Assembly: GCF_949987515.2 (NCBI RefSeq)
Contig: NC_082698.1
Location: 29,602,070-29,666,069, forward strand
Source of the DNA: Delphinus delphis
Lineage: Eukaryota; Chordata; Mammalia; Artiodactyla; Delphinidae
Direction: 5' to 3'
Length of the DNA: 64,000 nucleotides
Part shown: in pieces, positions 22,959 to 33,099 of the stretch
Layout of the letters: each line of letters starts with the position of its first letter
Position numbering within the stretch: the stretch's first letter is position 1
The notes under the pieces: generated by a model
Database searches by the model: none
What the model was told of the DNA's origin: nothing
Seen by the model: the letters and a program-made list of their open reading frames with translations, nothing else
Position numbers and translations under genes: made by a program

Positions 22959-23148
22959 GGGGCTTCCCTGGTGGCGCAGTGGTTGAGAGTCCGCCTGCCG
23001 ATGCAGGGGAAACGGGTTCGTGCCCCGGTCTGGGAGGATCCCACATGCCGCAGAGCGGCTAGGCCCATGAGCCATGGCCGCTGAGCCTGCGCGTCCGGAG
23101 CCTGTGCTCCGCAACGGGAGAGGCCACAACAGTGAGAGGCCCGCATAA

Positions 23149-23179
<31 letters not shown>
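22959..23179 (+). mobile_element. CHR-type SINE, short cetacean subtype (first of a pair)
   Basis: GGGGCTTCCCTGGTGGCGCA, B-box GGGTTCGTGCCC, GCGGCTAGGCCCATGAGCC body, and an A run of about 28 bp. It lacks its own 3' target duplication. Confidence 0.95.
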
Positions 23180-23218
23180 GACTTCATGTCCATAACATCT
23201 TTATCTACTGGTAATTTT
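23180..23218. other. 39-bp non-SINE spacer between the paired SINEs
   Basis: The segment 'gacttcatgtccataacatc' onward matches neither flank of the cluster. It has no copy at the insertion site, so it probably came in with the SINEs. Confidence 0.6.
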
Positions 23219-23426
23219 GGGGCTTCCCTGGTGGTGCGGTGGTAGGGAGTCCGCCTGCCAATGCAGGGTACACAGGTTCGTGCCCCGGTCCGGGAGGATC
23301 CCACATGCTGCAGAGCGGCTGGGCCCATGACCCATGGCCGCTGAGACTGCGCGTCCGGAGCCTGTGCTCTGCAACAGGAGAGGCCACAACCGTGAGAGGC
23401 CCGCATAACGCAAAAAAAAAAAAAAA
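23219..23426 (+). mobile_element. CHR-type SINE, short cetacean subtype (second of a pair)
   Basis: GGGGCTTCCCTGGTGGTGCG, B-box GGTTCGTGCCC, GCGGCTGGGCCCATGACCC body, A tail to 23426. The A-tail/AAGACACC junction matches the sequence preceding the first SINE of the pair (22943-22957). Confidence 0.95.
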
Positions 23427-23459
23427 GACACCACGATACACTTGATTTGTCAGGCTCAA

Positions 23460-24010
23460 AACTTTGAGGTATTCCGACTCTTTCAGCTTTTCTAACCCCA
23501 TTCTTACTGCTCTTCCTTCACAAGAGCTATCATGTTTTCTATTTCCATATTATTCCATGATTGTCCTATTGAGATACCCTACAGCCACTCCCTGCTTGAC
23601 GTTATCCCACAAAGCTACCAGGACAACCTTTCTCAAATACTGTTTTCATCATATGACTTTCAACAAAAATACCATCATCTATAGGATCAAATCTAAGTTC
23701 TTCAGCCTAGCCTTCAAAGCTTCCCATTAATTCTTCATTACCCCCACAGACATGTAAGCCTGACAAATCACATCTCTTTACTACTCATCATCATCAGTAA
23801 AATCAAACCTTCCATTTGTGCAATATTTTTAAAATACCCTTTTTGTCTCATTCAGTTCACATATATTGTACTTTTTGGCTTCTAACGTCTCATCACCCTA
23901 TGTGGAATTTTCTTCTGTCCTCTCAAGTCAATTTGTCATTCTATCACTTCCTTCAAGATCCTCCTCTTGCTTGAAGCCCTAATAACCTCAAATAGATACT
24001 GCTATATTTT
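23460..24010 (+). mobile_element. L2 LINE fragment
   Basis: L2-type pyrimidine-rich sense sequence: 'aggatcaaatctaagttctt', 'agccttcaaagcttcccatt', 'caagatcctcctcttgcttg'. Diverged and non-coding; the small open frames here are L2. Confidence 0.65.
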
Positions 24011-24029
24011 GCATTCCTCAACATACAGT

Positions 24030-24575
24030 TCATCTAGTAGAATGGGAAGAATTGCAAAGATTGACCGGACTATGTAACAAAATTGAGAGCCCAGAAATAA
24101 ACCCACACTTATACGGTCAATTACTCTATGACACTGGAGGCAAGAATACACAGTGGGGAAAATATAGTCTCTTTAATAAACGATGTTGGGAAAACTGGAC
24201 ACCAACATGCAAAAGAATATAACTTGACCTCTTTCTTACACCAAATACAAAAATAAACTCAAAATGGATTAAAGTCTTAAATGTAAGACCTGAACCATAA
24301 AACTGCTAGAAGAAAACACAGGCAGCATGCTCTCTGCCATCAGTCTTAGCAATATTTTTTTGGATCTGTTTCCTTGCACAAGGACAACAAAACCAAAAAT
24401 AAACAAATGGGACTACATCAAACTCAAAAGCTTTTGCAAAGCTTTTGCAAAGCATCAGCAAAATGAAAAGACAACCTACTGAATGGGAGAAGATATTTGC
24501 AAATGATATGTTCCATAAGGAGTTAATATCTAAAATATATGAAAAACTCGTACAACTCAATGTCAAAAATTTCAC
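24030..24575 (+). mobile_element. Ancient LINE-1 ORF2 fragment
   Basis: The plus-sense order matches L1 ORF2: 'agcccagaaataaacccaca', 'gatgttgggaaaactggac', 'aaaatggattaaagtcttaa', 'aaatgggactacatcaaact', 'gaatgggagaagatatttgc'. There is an internal duplication AGCTTTTGCAA at about 24430-24450. Interrupted frames. Confidence 0.85.
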
Positions 24576-24900
24576 AGCCACCATGCTGTGAAGAAGCCCA
24601 ATTAAGTCTATGTGGAGAGACCATATGTAGGTGTTCCAGGGGACAGTCAACTTCAATCATGAGGCTCATGAGTGGAGAAGGCTCCAGATTCTAGTTTCCA
24701 GCCACAAAATTACCACCAGCTTTCAAGCCTTTCTAGCTAAGGTTCAAGCCATCTCCACACTGCCCTGTCTGAATTCTGGCAGAATCCATAGCATAATAAA
24801 AGGCTGTTTTATTGATACATCACTAAATTTCAGAGTAGCTTGCTACATAACGAAACTGACCGGAAAAAGCACCCCTTTCCTAGTTCAGTAACTTCATATT
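24576..24900 (+). mobile_element. Probable ancient interspersed repeat, family not named
   Basis: 'ccatgctgtgaagaagccca' and 'tatgtggagagaccatatg' fit a recurring mammalian repeat I remember but cannot name reliably. No open frame of interest. Confidence 0.35.
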
Positions 24901-24901
24901 A

Positions 24902-24903
<2 letters not shown>

Positions 24904-24943
<40 letters not shown>
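24904..24943 (+). repeat. (AC)n microsatellite, about 20 units
   Basis: Uninterrupted AC dinucleotides, likely polymorphic in length. Confidence 0.97.
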
Positions 24944-24944
<1 letters not shown>

Positions 24945-25251
24945 CCTAAAATCAAGCTTTTCTCAACATTAAGGAAGATCCAGTCTGCCGATGAGAAATT
25001 GGACAGAACTATTTAAATAGGAAAGTTTCTAATTAGAGAACTTAACAATTCATCTCAAATATATTGAGTACTTACTATATGTAAGACACTTGGTTAGTCT
25101 AAAACACAAATATGAATAACAGATAGCCTAGTTATTAATCTAACCTAGGGAGGTAGGAAATAAAAATAGGTATACAAATACTATAGTTTATGGAAGTACC
25201 TAAGTGCCAAAATAGGAATATAAAGTTAACTCCACCACAAACAGTTAATTT
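24944..25251. other. Unique sequence with L2-like 3' end
   Basis: About 25055-25130 resembles an antisense L2 3' end ('tatattgagtacttactata'). Nothing else. Confidence 0.4.
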
Positions 25252-25264
25252 AAAAATGATTTGG

Positions 25265-25572
25265 GGGACTTCCCTGGTGGCACAGTGGTTAAGAATCCAC
25301 CTGCCAATGCAGGGAACACGGGTTCGAGCCCTGGTCCGGGAAGATCCCACATGCCACGGAGCAACTAAGCCTGTGTGCCACAACTACTGAGCCCGCGTGC
25401 CACGACTACTGAAGCCCATGCGCCTAGAGCCCGTGCTCTGCAACGAGAAGCCACCACAATGAGAAGCCCGCAATGAAGAGTAGCCCCTGCTCGCCACAAC
25501 TAGAGAAAGCCCACATGCAGCAATGAAGACCCAACGAAGCCAAAAATTAATTAATTAATTAATTAATTTTTA
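25265..25572 (+). mobile_element. CHR-type SINE, long form
   Basis: GGGACTTCCCTGGTGGCACA, B-box GGGTTCGAGCCC, two 'actactga' modules, and an (AATT)n tail. Duplication AAAAATGATTTGG (25252-25264) and AAAAATGATTTTGG (25573-25586). Confidence 0.95.
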
Positions 25573-25586
25573 AAAAATGATTTTGG

Positions 25587-26095
25587 ACTTATAAACAGCT
25601 TTTTGGTTCTGTTAGGAAAGAAGAAGAGCTTTAATAAATACCTAAAAAAAAAAAGACTGTAAGTAAACATGAAAAATGCAGGCCTCATTGTGTGTTGCTT
25701 AGATTGCGAGATTATGAGTTTTGTTGTTCTTTAAATTTTTCTGTATCTCCCAAGTTTTCTACAGTAAGCATATATTAGATATTTTTAAGAAGAAATATTT
25801 CTAAAAAAGAAAATAACCATTTTATTTCATTTTTTAAAATGTGTTTAAACTATACTATGAAGGGGTCAAGTAAGTAGTCAACAAGCCTGTAACAAAAGTT
25901 GGCTTGGTGTTTATATGTTTAATATGCAAAATAAAGTTAGTGTTTAAGGGAAAATTTTAGTGTAATAAAAACTGCATAAACATGTTTCTTGATTTACTAT
26001 TAATATCTGCATTTCTTCCCTTTCCTGGCTAATTACAAATGTCTACAAGATCTCCCCAAATAACAGACAAAAACTAACTCAATAAGCTCCCATCT
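25587..26095. other. AT-rich unique sequence
   Basis: No gene or nameable repeat. It contains 'tctgtatctcccaagttttct', possibly worn L1 3' UTR. Confidence 0.4.
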
Positions 26096-26400
26096 CTTGG
26101 TCATGCCCTCCTGGTTGTTCCCCCTCACAGTCTCTCTTTCTCCAGCTCCCTCCCTGCATCCACCTGTCATTTCTAAGTCAGCCCTTCTCTCTACATCTCT
26201 GATTACCCTTCTTTCTAACTCTAAATGCCTCAGTCTGACTGTCCCTCTGTGTTTCCAATGTCCCCTCTCTATCTCTGACTGACCCTAACTCTCTGCCTTT
26301 GGTGTGTGTGTATTCCTCTTTCTATCTCTCCCTAAGTGACCCACCCCAGTGTGTGTGTTTTCCCCTCTCAGACTCTGCCTTTCTATAAGTCTCTCCCCTA
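26096..26400 (+). repeat. Pyrimidine-rich (CT) low-complexity tract
   Basis: About 300 bp strongly biased to C and T on the plus strand, with loosely repeated 'tctctgactgacc'-type units and GTGTGTGT insertions at about 26300 and 26350. It may be an old degenerate tandem repeat. The 61-codon open frame here only reflects the bias. Confidence 0.6.
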
Positions 26401-27074
26401 TAGTTACCCAATTTCCAAGAAATTCTTGTTAACTTTTCCCTCTAATCTTTATAAATAAGCAGGCTTGATATTATTAACTCTATTTTACAGATGATAAAGA
26501 AAAACAAACAGGATTATTGGTATAAATTTGAGAGATGAAGATTTAAATCCAAGTGCTTCCCTTCTTTCTTTAATACTCTTCTGGTATTCCATGGCAAAGA
26601 ACTTGAAACAGCCCAGATGCAAGCCAGTATTAACACTACACATATTTTTTCCTTAGAGGCAAACCTGATATTAAGGAGCACCACACACCATTTGCCCATA
26701 TTTTTGCCTCTGCACCAGGTTAAACAGTCATGAACTGTCAGCCACTTGCCCATTCCAGAAATCCATTATCATATGCACAGGTTAACCCGTGTTATTTGGG
26801 AACCTCAGAATACTAGACACCAGAATCTGCTGTTTCCAACAGTGCTTCTCTGCTTGTCTGTTTTTATCCCTAGTCCAAAACCAGCCATGTTTGACTTAAA
26901 AAAAAAAAAAGAGATACAAGAGGGACAATAGATAGTAATGAAACTGAAGAGCAAATTGGAAGAATGAAAAACTAGACAGAAGGCTAGCATGAGATCGTGA
27001 AAAATACACACCACAAACTGGGAGAAACTGGTCCATGTTTTTACTGAGAGGAGAAAATCCTCTTCAAATGCAGG
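26401..27074. other. Unique sequence, possibly intronic
   Basis: No repeat named except a possible MIR trace near 26470. Open frames on both strands are unsupported. Confidence 0.35.
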
Positions 27075-27079
27075 CTTAC

Positions 27080-27276
27080 CTCTGCAAAGCAATACCCTAT
27101 AACTTCTCTCCTATCTAAACCTCTGACAACTGGAATTTCTCTGTAATTCAATAAGCTCTTAGGAGTTACCAGGGCTTCATCCATCCTACTGGGCTCATTA
27201 ACAGAAAACTCTAAATGTTTTTCCCCACTAGGTAAGAGCACATTTTCGGTGGGTGGCACAGTAGAAGTAGGGTTCT
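27080..27276 (-). other. Candidate coding exon, weak 5' border
   Basis: On the minus strand an open frame reads from 27295 to a strong donor TTTGCAGAG|GTAAGCC (exon end 27080). The translation has the balanced composition of real protein (for example LLNYREIPVVRGLDRREVIG, then YCFAE at the donor). The frame ends in phase 0, compatible with the exon at 12,322-12,430. The acceptor is uncertain: AG at 27278-27277 has a moderate pyrimidine tract, and an alternative at 27142-27141 (TTGAATTACAG) would give a 61-bp exon. No repeat recognised. Function unknown. Confidence 0.25.
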
Positions 27277-27299
27277 CTTTCAAGACATGAACAGCCTAG

Positions 27300-28432
27300 T
27301 TCCATTTCTTCTCACTTCTCCTGTGGGTGGGAAGCCTGCAACCAGTACACTTCAACAACTAAAAGAAACGTCTAAATTATAGTTCAGGTTAGTGATTGTC
27401 AAAGATCATCCTACAGGTCACCAGTTTTATACATAGTGTGACGGCTACTCTTGTATTATAGGTTTATAATTAAAAATATATACTTTTACTTCTGCCACTA
27501 GTTCATTTACTTCTACGATATCTAATGAGTGCACAGGTGCCAAATCAACAATATACCAGTCTTATCATTCATTCTGGTGAGATATTTTGTGAACACTGAG
27601 CTTATGGAGCTAATGAGGACAGGGTCACAGATTCAAAAATATTAGCCAATTAATTTTGCTGTTTTTCAGGGTTCAATGGTCACAGTCAACAAACTTAACC
27701 TTGACTAACAAAAAAATACAGTGATCATGTGAAGCATTTTGGGAATGAATATATATGTATCACCAAAATTCATGAGTATAAGAAAAAATATAATAATAAA
27801 ATTAAATATAGTAATAATAATAATACGATCTTTCACTAAGCCTGAAAATGGGTCTACCTTCCAAAAACTCAAGTAAAAACCAACCAAGAACAAAAATGTT
27901 TAAAACATAAAGGAAAAAATAACACATTATTGCACACAAAGTAGATTTTAATGGAAATGACTCTCTACTGTCATAGTTTATACACAAGTCTGTAGTAAAA
28001 AAAATAGTTATCTTGCTGATTCTTAACTATATGTCAGGATGAAACTGGCAAAGCAGAGCCAGGGAAAACCACATCAAGAAAGACAGTAAAGGAAACATTT
28101 GCATCTGCAGACATCTTGTAGTCAACACAGCATCTGAAGGAATGAAAAGTAAACATTTCAATTCTTAACTCTAAGACTTTGCTTTGACCAACACATCAGT
28201 TTTCTCTATTAGGCATTCCTCCTTGGTTTCTCTGAACTCTCACTCCTTACAGATACACACACACACCAGTGCCACCATCAGCACCTGTCACTAAGTGTTT
28301 CCACTTTCAAAAATGACGGTCACCAAATCTTCTGGACACTACCCACTAGAATGAACTTTTACAGTCAAATACTCTGGCTTTAAAAAAAAGAAAGGTGGGG
28401 AGGATGGGGAACCAACAAAAAATGCTCTGTAA
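27300..28432. other. AT-rich, likely intronic
   Basis: No gene or confident repeat. A short (AAT) tract lies at about 27790-27825 and a CA run at 28255-28266. Confidence 0.4.
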
Positions 28433-28444
28433 AACTCTGTCCTA

Positions 28445-29637
28445 CATAAATCACAGAAAGATCTTTTTTGATCCACCTCCTAGAGTAATGGAAATAAAAA
28501 CAAAAATAAACAAATGGGACCTAATGAAACTTATGCACAGCAAAGGAAACCATAAACAAGACAAAGACAACCCTCAGAATGGGAGAAGATATTTGCAAAT
28601 GAAACAACTGACAAAGGATTAATCTCCAAAATATACAAGCAGCTCATGCAGCTCAATATCAAAAAAACAAACAACCCAATCCAAAAATGGGCAGAAGACC
28701 TAAATAGACATTTCTCCAAAGACACACAGGCTGCCAACAAACACATGAAAAGATGCTCAACATCATTAATCATTAGAGAAATGCAAATCAAAACCACAAT
28801 GAGGTATCACCTCACACCAGTCAGAATGGCCAGCATCAAAAAATCTACCAACAATAAATGCTGGAGAGGGTGTGGAGAAAAGGGAACCCTCCTGCACTGT
28901 TGGTGGGAATGTAAATTGATACAGCCACTATGGAGTATGGAGGTTCCTTAAACAACTAAAAATAGAACTACCGTATGACCCAGCAATCCCACTACTGGGC
29001 ATATACCCTGAGAAAACCATAATTCAAAAAGAGTCAGGTACCAAAATGTTCACTGCAGCTCTATTTACAATAGCCAGGACATGGAAGCCACCTAAGTGCC
29101 CATCGACAGATGAATGGATAAAGAAGATGTGGCACATATATACAATGGAATATTACTCAGCCATAAAAAGAAACAAAACTGAGTTATTTGTAGTGAGGTG
29201 GATGGACCTAGAGTCTGTCATACAAAGTGAATAAGTCAGAAAGAGAAAAACAAATACCGTATGCTAACGCATATATATGGAATCTAAAAAAATGGTACTG
29301 ATGAACCTAGGGGCAGGGCAGGAATAAAGACGCAGATGTAGAGAACGAACTTGAGGACAAGGTGGGGGTGGGAGCTAAGACGAAGTGAGAGAGTGACATG
29401 GACATACATACACTACCAAATGTAAAACAGATAGCTAGTGGGAAGCAGCCACATAGCACAGCGAGATCAGCTCGATGCTTTATGACCACCTAGAGGGGTG
29501 GGATAGGGAGGGTGGGAGGGAGGTTCAAGAGGGAGGGGATGTATGTATATGTATAGCTGATTCACTTTGTTGTACAGCAGAAACACAACACTGTAAAGCA
29601 ATTATACTCCAATAAAGATGTAAAAAAAAAAAAAAAC
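28445..29637 (+). mobile_element. Young LINE-1, 5' truncated
   Basis: Starts in ORF2 ('cataaatcacagaaagatct') and ends 'caataaagatgt' plus poly(A). It is framed by an exact 12-bp duplication AACTCTGTCCTA (28433-28444 and 29638-29649). Small deletions shift the ORF2 frame (for example near 28530, 28720 and 28935), leaving partial frames of 101 and 62 codons, including the [18 protein letters not shown] motif. Dead on arrival because of truncation. Confidence 0.95.
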
Positions 29638-29649
29638 AACTCTGTCCTA

Positions 29650-30040
29650 GTAAATAGTCAATATCTAAGTCATAAACACAGATAATTGTTCTGCTACAAG
29701 CTCCAATGTACAGACAGAAAACTGCATTCTTATTATGGGTTATAAATGAAGCAGCAGTCCAACAGCACACCCCAACAACAAGAGCATTTTGGAAACCTCT
29801 AAAAGTAAAAAATAGCCTAATATAATCTTTAGATAAAATGCAATTGCTTAAAAAAAATTTAAAAACAACAACCCTGCAATCTGAGCACTTCTATTTACAG
29901 CTTTTTTTTTAAAGTTTATCAGTTAAGGATAACTATCCTCATTTTACAAACAACAACAAAAAAGAAATGGAATCTCAAGAAAATACTTTACCTAAAATTA
30001 TCATCGTCATTTTTTACCATCATCACAGTCATCAATTACA
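29650..30040. other. Unique AT-rich sequence
   Basis: Nothing recognised. Confidence 0.4.
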
Positions 30041-30044
30041 ACAG

Positions 30045-30270
30045 CAACAAAATAATGAGCACATACTCACTCCAACACTACTTTATATTCACATCTCGTT
30101 TAATCCTTATAGACAGACACCTTGTGAGGTAAATGCTATCATCTCCATTTTAGAAATTAGTAAGACAGGCTTAGAGAGGAGAAATAATTTGCCAAAAGTC
30201 ATAAACTAGAAGTCACAGCACTGGGATTTGAACTCAAATTTGTTCAACTTTGTATATTCAACTAAGTCAC
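30045..30270 (+). mobile_element. MIR SINE
   Basis: MIR order: 'tttaatccttatagacag', 'cttgtgaggtaaatgctatc', 'cattttagaaattagtaag', 'acttagagaggag'-like, 'cactgggatttgaactc'. Confidence 0.75.
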
Positions 30271-30349
30271 TGTACTGCCATCCTCTTTGTTTTTAGAACC
30301 ACATTCAGGTATTCTTCAACCAATGATTGCAGAATAAATACAAGATTAC

Positions 30350-30402
30350 CTCATTACGATACCTCCAAACCCACAAAAAGTTGTTTGTAAAATCCTCTCT
30401 CT
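30350..30402 (-). other. Weak candidate exon
   Basis: Minus strand, 53 bp between a good acceptor (TTTTTCCCCTTGTAG, AG at 30404-30403) and a moderate donor (ATGAG|GTAATC, intron from 30349). Two of three frames are open. One gives residues ending FLWVWRYRNE. It lies 1.2 kb downstream of the CpG-island donor at 31,635. Too short to judge by itself. Confidence 0.15.
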
Positions 30403-31165
30403 CTACAAGGGGAAAAATACCACAAAAAGCCACCTGCTTGGAGTCTCAGAGCTGAACAGCCAGAATAAAAACTAGACTGGAATATTGGCTGTTTAGATTC
30501 TGAATTCTAACTGTTAGGTAACACAGACTCCGAACACACATACCTAGGGAGGTGAAAATAACCCCAATAGTTCTTGTTTCAGCTAGTATACACAGGATAG
30601 TGGTACCGTATTAGAATCAGAGCTAGGTTTAGCACAAGCAGTATCTGAAAACGGGGAAGAGACAGCAGACCATCTAGAGACAGGCATCAGCTTAGCGCAA
30701 GTGAGGAACATTAAGCGCTCTCTGGGATACTCGTACCTGTGTAGCACTGAGGAAAGGACGGCTATAACAAAGCAAGAGGGGAGCGAGCGAAAGAGAGAGA
30801 GTGTGTGTGTGTGTAGACAGAAAGATAGTGAGCTTGCTGTATTTGAAACGTGCTTTCTCGCACATGTCACTTCTGCTGAACCCCATAACACCGGAAGGCA
30901 GGCAGGCCAAAGACGATTACCCCCATTTTTCGGACTGGGAAAACGAGGCTGCGGTAAATGTGCTACAAAGGACCACAGATCCAGCAAGTGACATACCCGA
31001 AACGCCTCCCAGCACATCAGATTCCAAATCCCGTGCTTCTTCCCTACTCAACCCTGAGAGGAGGCTTTACTGATAAAGAAAACTTTAAAAATCGGACCTG
31101 GAGTTTTCCGAGGGCGGCCCAAGAAAACCAGGAAGTACACCCTCTCTACTAGACTGCTCACTCCC
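30403..31165. other. Unique sequence flanking the CpG island, with (GA)/(GT) tract
   Basis: A purine (GA) run followed by GTGTGTGTGTG lies at about 30790-30815. GC rises toward the island. Overlapping open frames on both strands are unsupported. Confidence 0.45.
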
Positions 31166-31169
31166 AGCC

Positions 31170-31850
31170 GACAGCCCGGGGCTCCCTGGCAGTGCAGCAG
31201 ACTCGCTCCAGAGAAATCGCCGGCAGCCCCGGGGTCGTCTCGGGCTGCCCCCGCCGTCCACAGCCCCGTACCCCTGGGGAGAGAAAGGGGTCGCCACGTC
31301 CCCGCTCAGTACCTGTTGAAACCAGGAAAGGAACGGCCCCTCCGCAGACAGTAACTGGGGAGAGGGCCCCAAGCGAGCACGCAGCCCTGGGAAGTAAAAA
31401 GGGCCTTGAGAGGGTCCCCAGCAACCCAGGGCCCGCTGGGGTCGAAGGACGGGAGCTTCCCAGTAACCTCCGCCCCAGGAGGGGGCCGGCCCCACGCCTC
31501 ACTTGAGAAAAACACCGATAACAAACAAAGGGGAAAGAAAGCTTGTGCCAAGTGTGGAGAGAGAAGTGGAAGCAACGAGCCCCAGCCTGGGGTGCGGCGA
31601 GAGGGAGGGACAAGGACGCGGAGAGGATCTTTACCGGCGGCACAGTCGCTCCCCGCATCCGCCGCCTCCTCAAAGTTCCAGCTCTTCCGCTCGCGCCGTC
31701 GGGGAGCGCGCCAGGCCTCGGCTCCGCCCCACCCCCGCGCCGCGGGGCCTTCTGGGGGCTGTAGTTTCCGCGAGGCCGGCCTCCGCGGGCCGCCTCCCGG
31801 TCACGTGGGAGGAGGAGGCAGTCAAAATGGCGCGAGAGGGCAGATGTTTG
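31170..31850. promoter_or_regulatory. CpG-island promoter, possibly bidirectional
   Basis: The only sustained CpG- and GC-rich stretch in the window. It has no TATA box but has motif classes typical of housekeeping promoters: a GC box (CCGCCCC, 31724-31730), the complement of ACTACAGCCCCCA (31753-31765, matching the ACTAYRNNNCCCR promoter motif), the E-box CACGTG (31802-31807), and AAAATGGCGCG (31824-31834), a YY1-type site. The GC box reads toward either side. The YY1-type site, in plus orientation over an ATG, is the arrangement seen just downstream of many start sites. On the minus strand a GTAAAG donor follows. The island sharply separates AT-rich, L1-rich DNA on the left from GC-richer DNA on the right. 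Confidence 0.85.
31635..31830 (-). other. Candidate first exon of a minus-strand gene
   Basis: In the CpG island, minus-strand sequence ends at GTGCCGCCG|GTAAAGATC (exon end 31635, intron from 31634), the best splice donor in the island. An ATG in reasonable context (GGCGGCGGATGCGGG) lies 24 nt before it and would encode MRGATVPP up to the donor; alternatively the exon is 5' UTR. The 5' end is unknown and is placed within the motif cluster up to about 31830. Product not recognised. Confidence 0.3.
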
Positions 31851-31886
31851 CGATCCTGTCTGCTCAACCCTTCCCCTACGTCTTAG
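31829..31886 (+). other. Possible plus-strand start region or short upstream ORF
   Basis: The ATG inside the YY1-type motif opens a 19-codon frame (MAREGRCLRSCLLNPSPTS) that stops at TAG 31886. No strong donor follows; GCT|GTAAAC near 31890 is moderate. It could be a first exon or short upstream ORF of a plus-strand transcript, or non-functional. Confidence 0.2.
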
Positions 31887-31934
31887 CTGTAAACGGGCTC
31901 AAATCTCCTCACATACAGCTCGATCATACCATCC

Positions 31935-32640
31935 CTCCTCTTTCCACAGATAAGTTTCTTGAAAAAATTAGTCTAAACTCGCTGTCTCCGGTTCCTTCGT
32001 CCTCTATCCGGCAGCTTCTGCCCCCACAGAAAGTGGTCTTGTTGCCATCACTCATGTCATCTAACTTAAGATTTAGGCACCATTTGACGCTGTTGGACAT
32101 TATCACTTATTTTCTGACACTATTCAGGTTTTCCTTCTTCCTCTCCGGTCATTCTTCTCAGTCTCCTTCAACAATTCTTTTTCTAACCTGCTTCTTAAAT
32201 ATTAGTGTTCACAAGAATTCTTGGAGAACACTAATATTTAAGTGTCCCTTCATGTCCCACAGGCATCTCAAATGTAGCAATTTCAAAGAGACTCTTCCCT
32301 CCTCCCTATTCACTAATATTCAGTCCAACCTTCAACCTAGATTCCTCCCTCTGTCTCACTCCTTCATCCACTTATGTCCAAATGGGCACCAAATTGTGTA
32401 GATTCTATGTCCTGAGTATCTCTTGAATCTGCTCCCTCTTCACACCACTGCCAGAGATTTAAATCAGACCCGTCTCATTTCTTACCTGGTCACAGCGTGG
32501 GCTTCCTTACTGGTCCCAGCACTTCAGCACCTCTGAGTCCTCCCTACTGCCATCAGGCCTAGTTATGCAGCCAGCAAAAATTAATCATATCACACTTTTG
32601 GTTAAAGCATTTAAAGGATCCACTTGATTGGCTTTGGGAA
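31935..32640 (+). mobile_element. L2 LINE ORF2-region fragment, rearranged
   Basis: Sense L2 pattern: 'tagtctaaactcgctgtctcc', then 'tttgacgctgttggacatta', 'tcattcttctcagtctcctt', 'cccacaggcatctcaaatg', 'agattcctccctctgtctca'. The consensus segment between 'ctaaatgttgg..ctcaag' and 'ggatgtctcacaggcat' is missing and replaced by an inverted copy of the left side (see 32194-32242). It begins about 85 bp from the CpG island. Confidence 0.75.
32194..32242. repeat. Near-perfect 49-bp palindrome
   Basis: The arm CTTAAATATTAGTGTTC (32194-32210) is repeated inverted as GAACACTAATATTTAAG (32226-32242), 17 of 17. The spacer itself contains the perfect palindrome CAAGAATTCTTG (32212-32223). Only A versus GA breaks full symmetry. 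Confidence 0.97.
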
Positions 32641-32804
32641 GAGAAATGGAAGTGAACCTCCTAAGTGGTTTTTACAAAATATGGACACCAGCCCCACTAC
32701 TTACTCTCCATCCTTACACATGTTGTGGTTCGGAGGTTCAGAGAAGAGAGATTTATAGCAGATCTTATTTCAGGGTAGGTGGATATCGGCATGTTTTAAA
32801 CATT
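32641..32804. other. Unique sequence
   Basis: Short gap between L2 pieces; no gene seen. Confidence 0.4.
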
Positions 32805-32960
32805 CCCCAGATGATTCAGTCATTCAGCAAGATGTATTTGGTTGATGCTATATACCAGGCTTTGTGCTGAGTACTGAGAAAATAATAGTGAACAAGACAG
32901 TCCCTGCCCTTGTGGAGTTGATGGTCTCTTGGAAGAGATAGATATTAATCAAATGATCCC
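32805..32960 (-). mobile_element. L2 LINE 3' end, antisense
   Basis: 'cattcagcaagatgtatttg', 'aatagtgaacaagacagtcc', 'ctgcccttgtggagttgatg': the complement of the L2 3' terminus. Confidence 0.75.
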
Positions 32961-33099
32961 ATACCAAAAAAATGAAACCAACAAAAACAAAACCCCACAA
33001 TTACCAGCTGTGAATTATGCAGGAATTATTATGCAGGAAAAGTAATCAATTCCTTTCCCTTTCCCTCTGCCACCCACCCTATGGTGTGAATCAGCATAT

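Noticed and set aside
22913..23501. Minus-strand frames of 70-115 codons
   Set aside because: Complement of the paired SINEs; near-identical products come from the other SINE copies.
31158..31673. 171-codon minus frame in the CpG island
   Set aside because: Open mainly because of high GC. A plausible splice donor lies after its first residues, so most of it would be intron.
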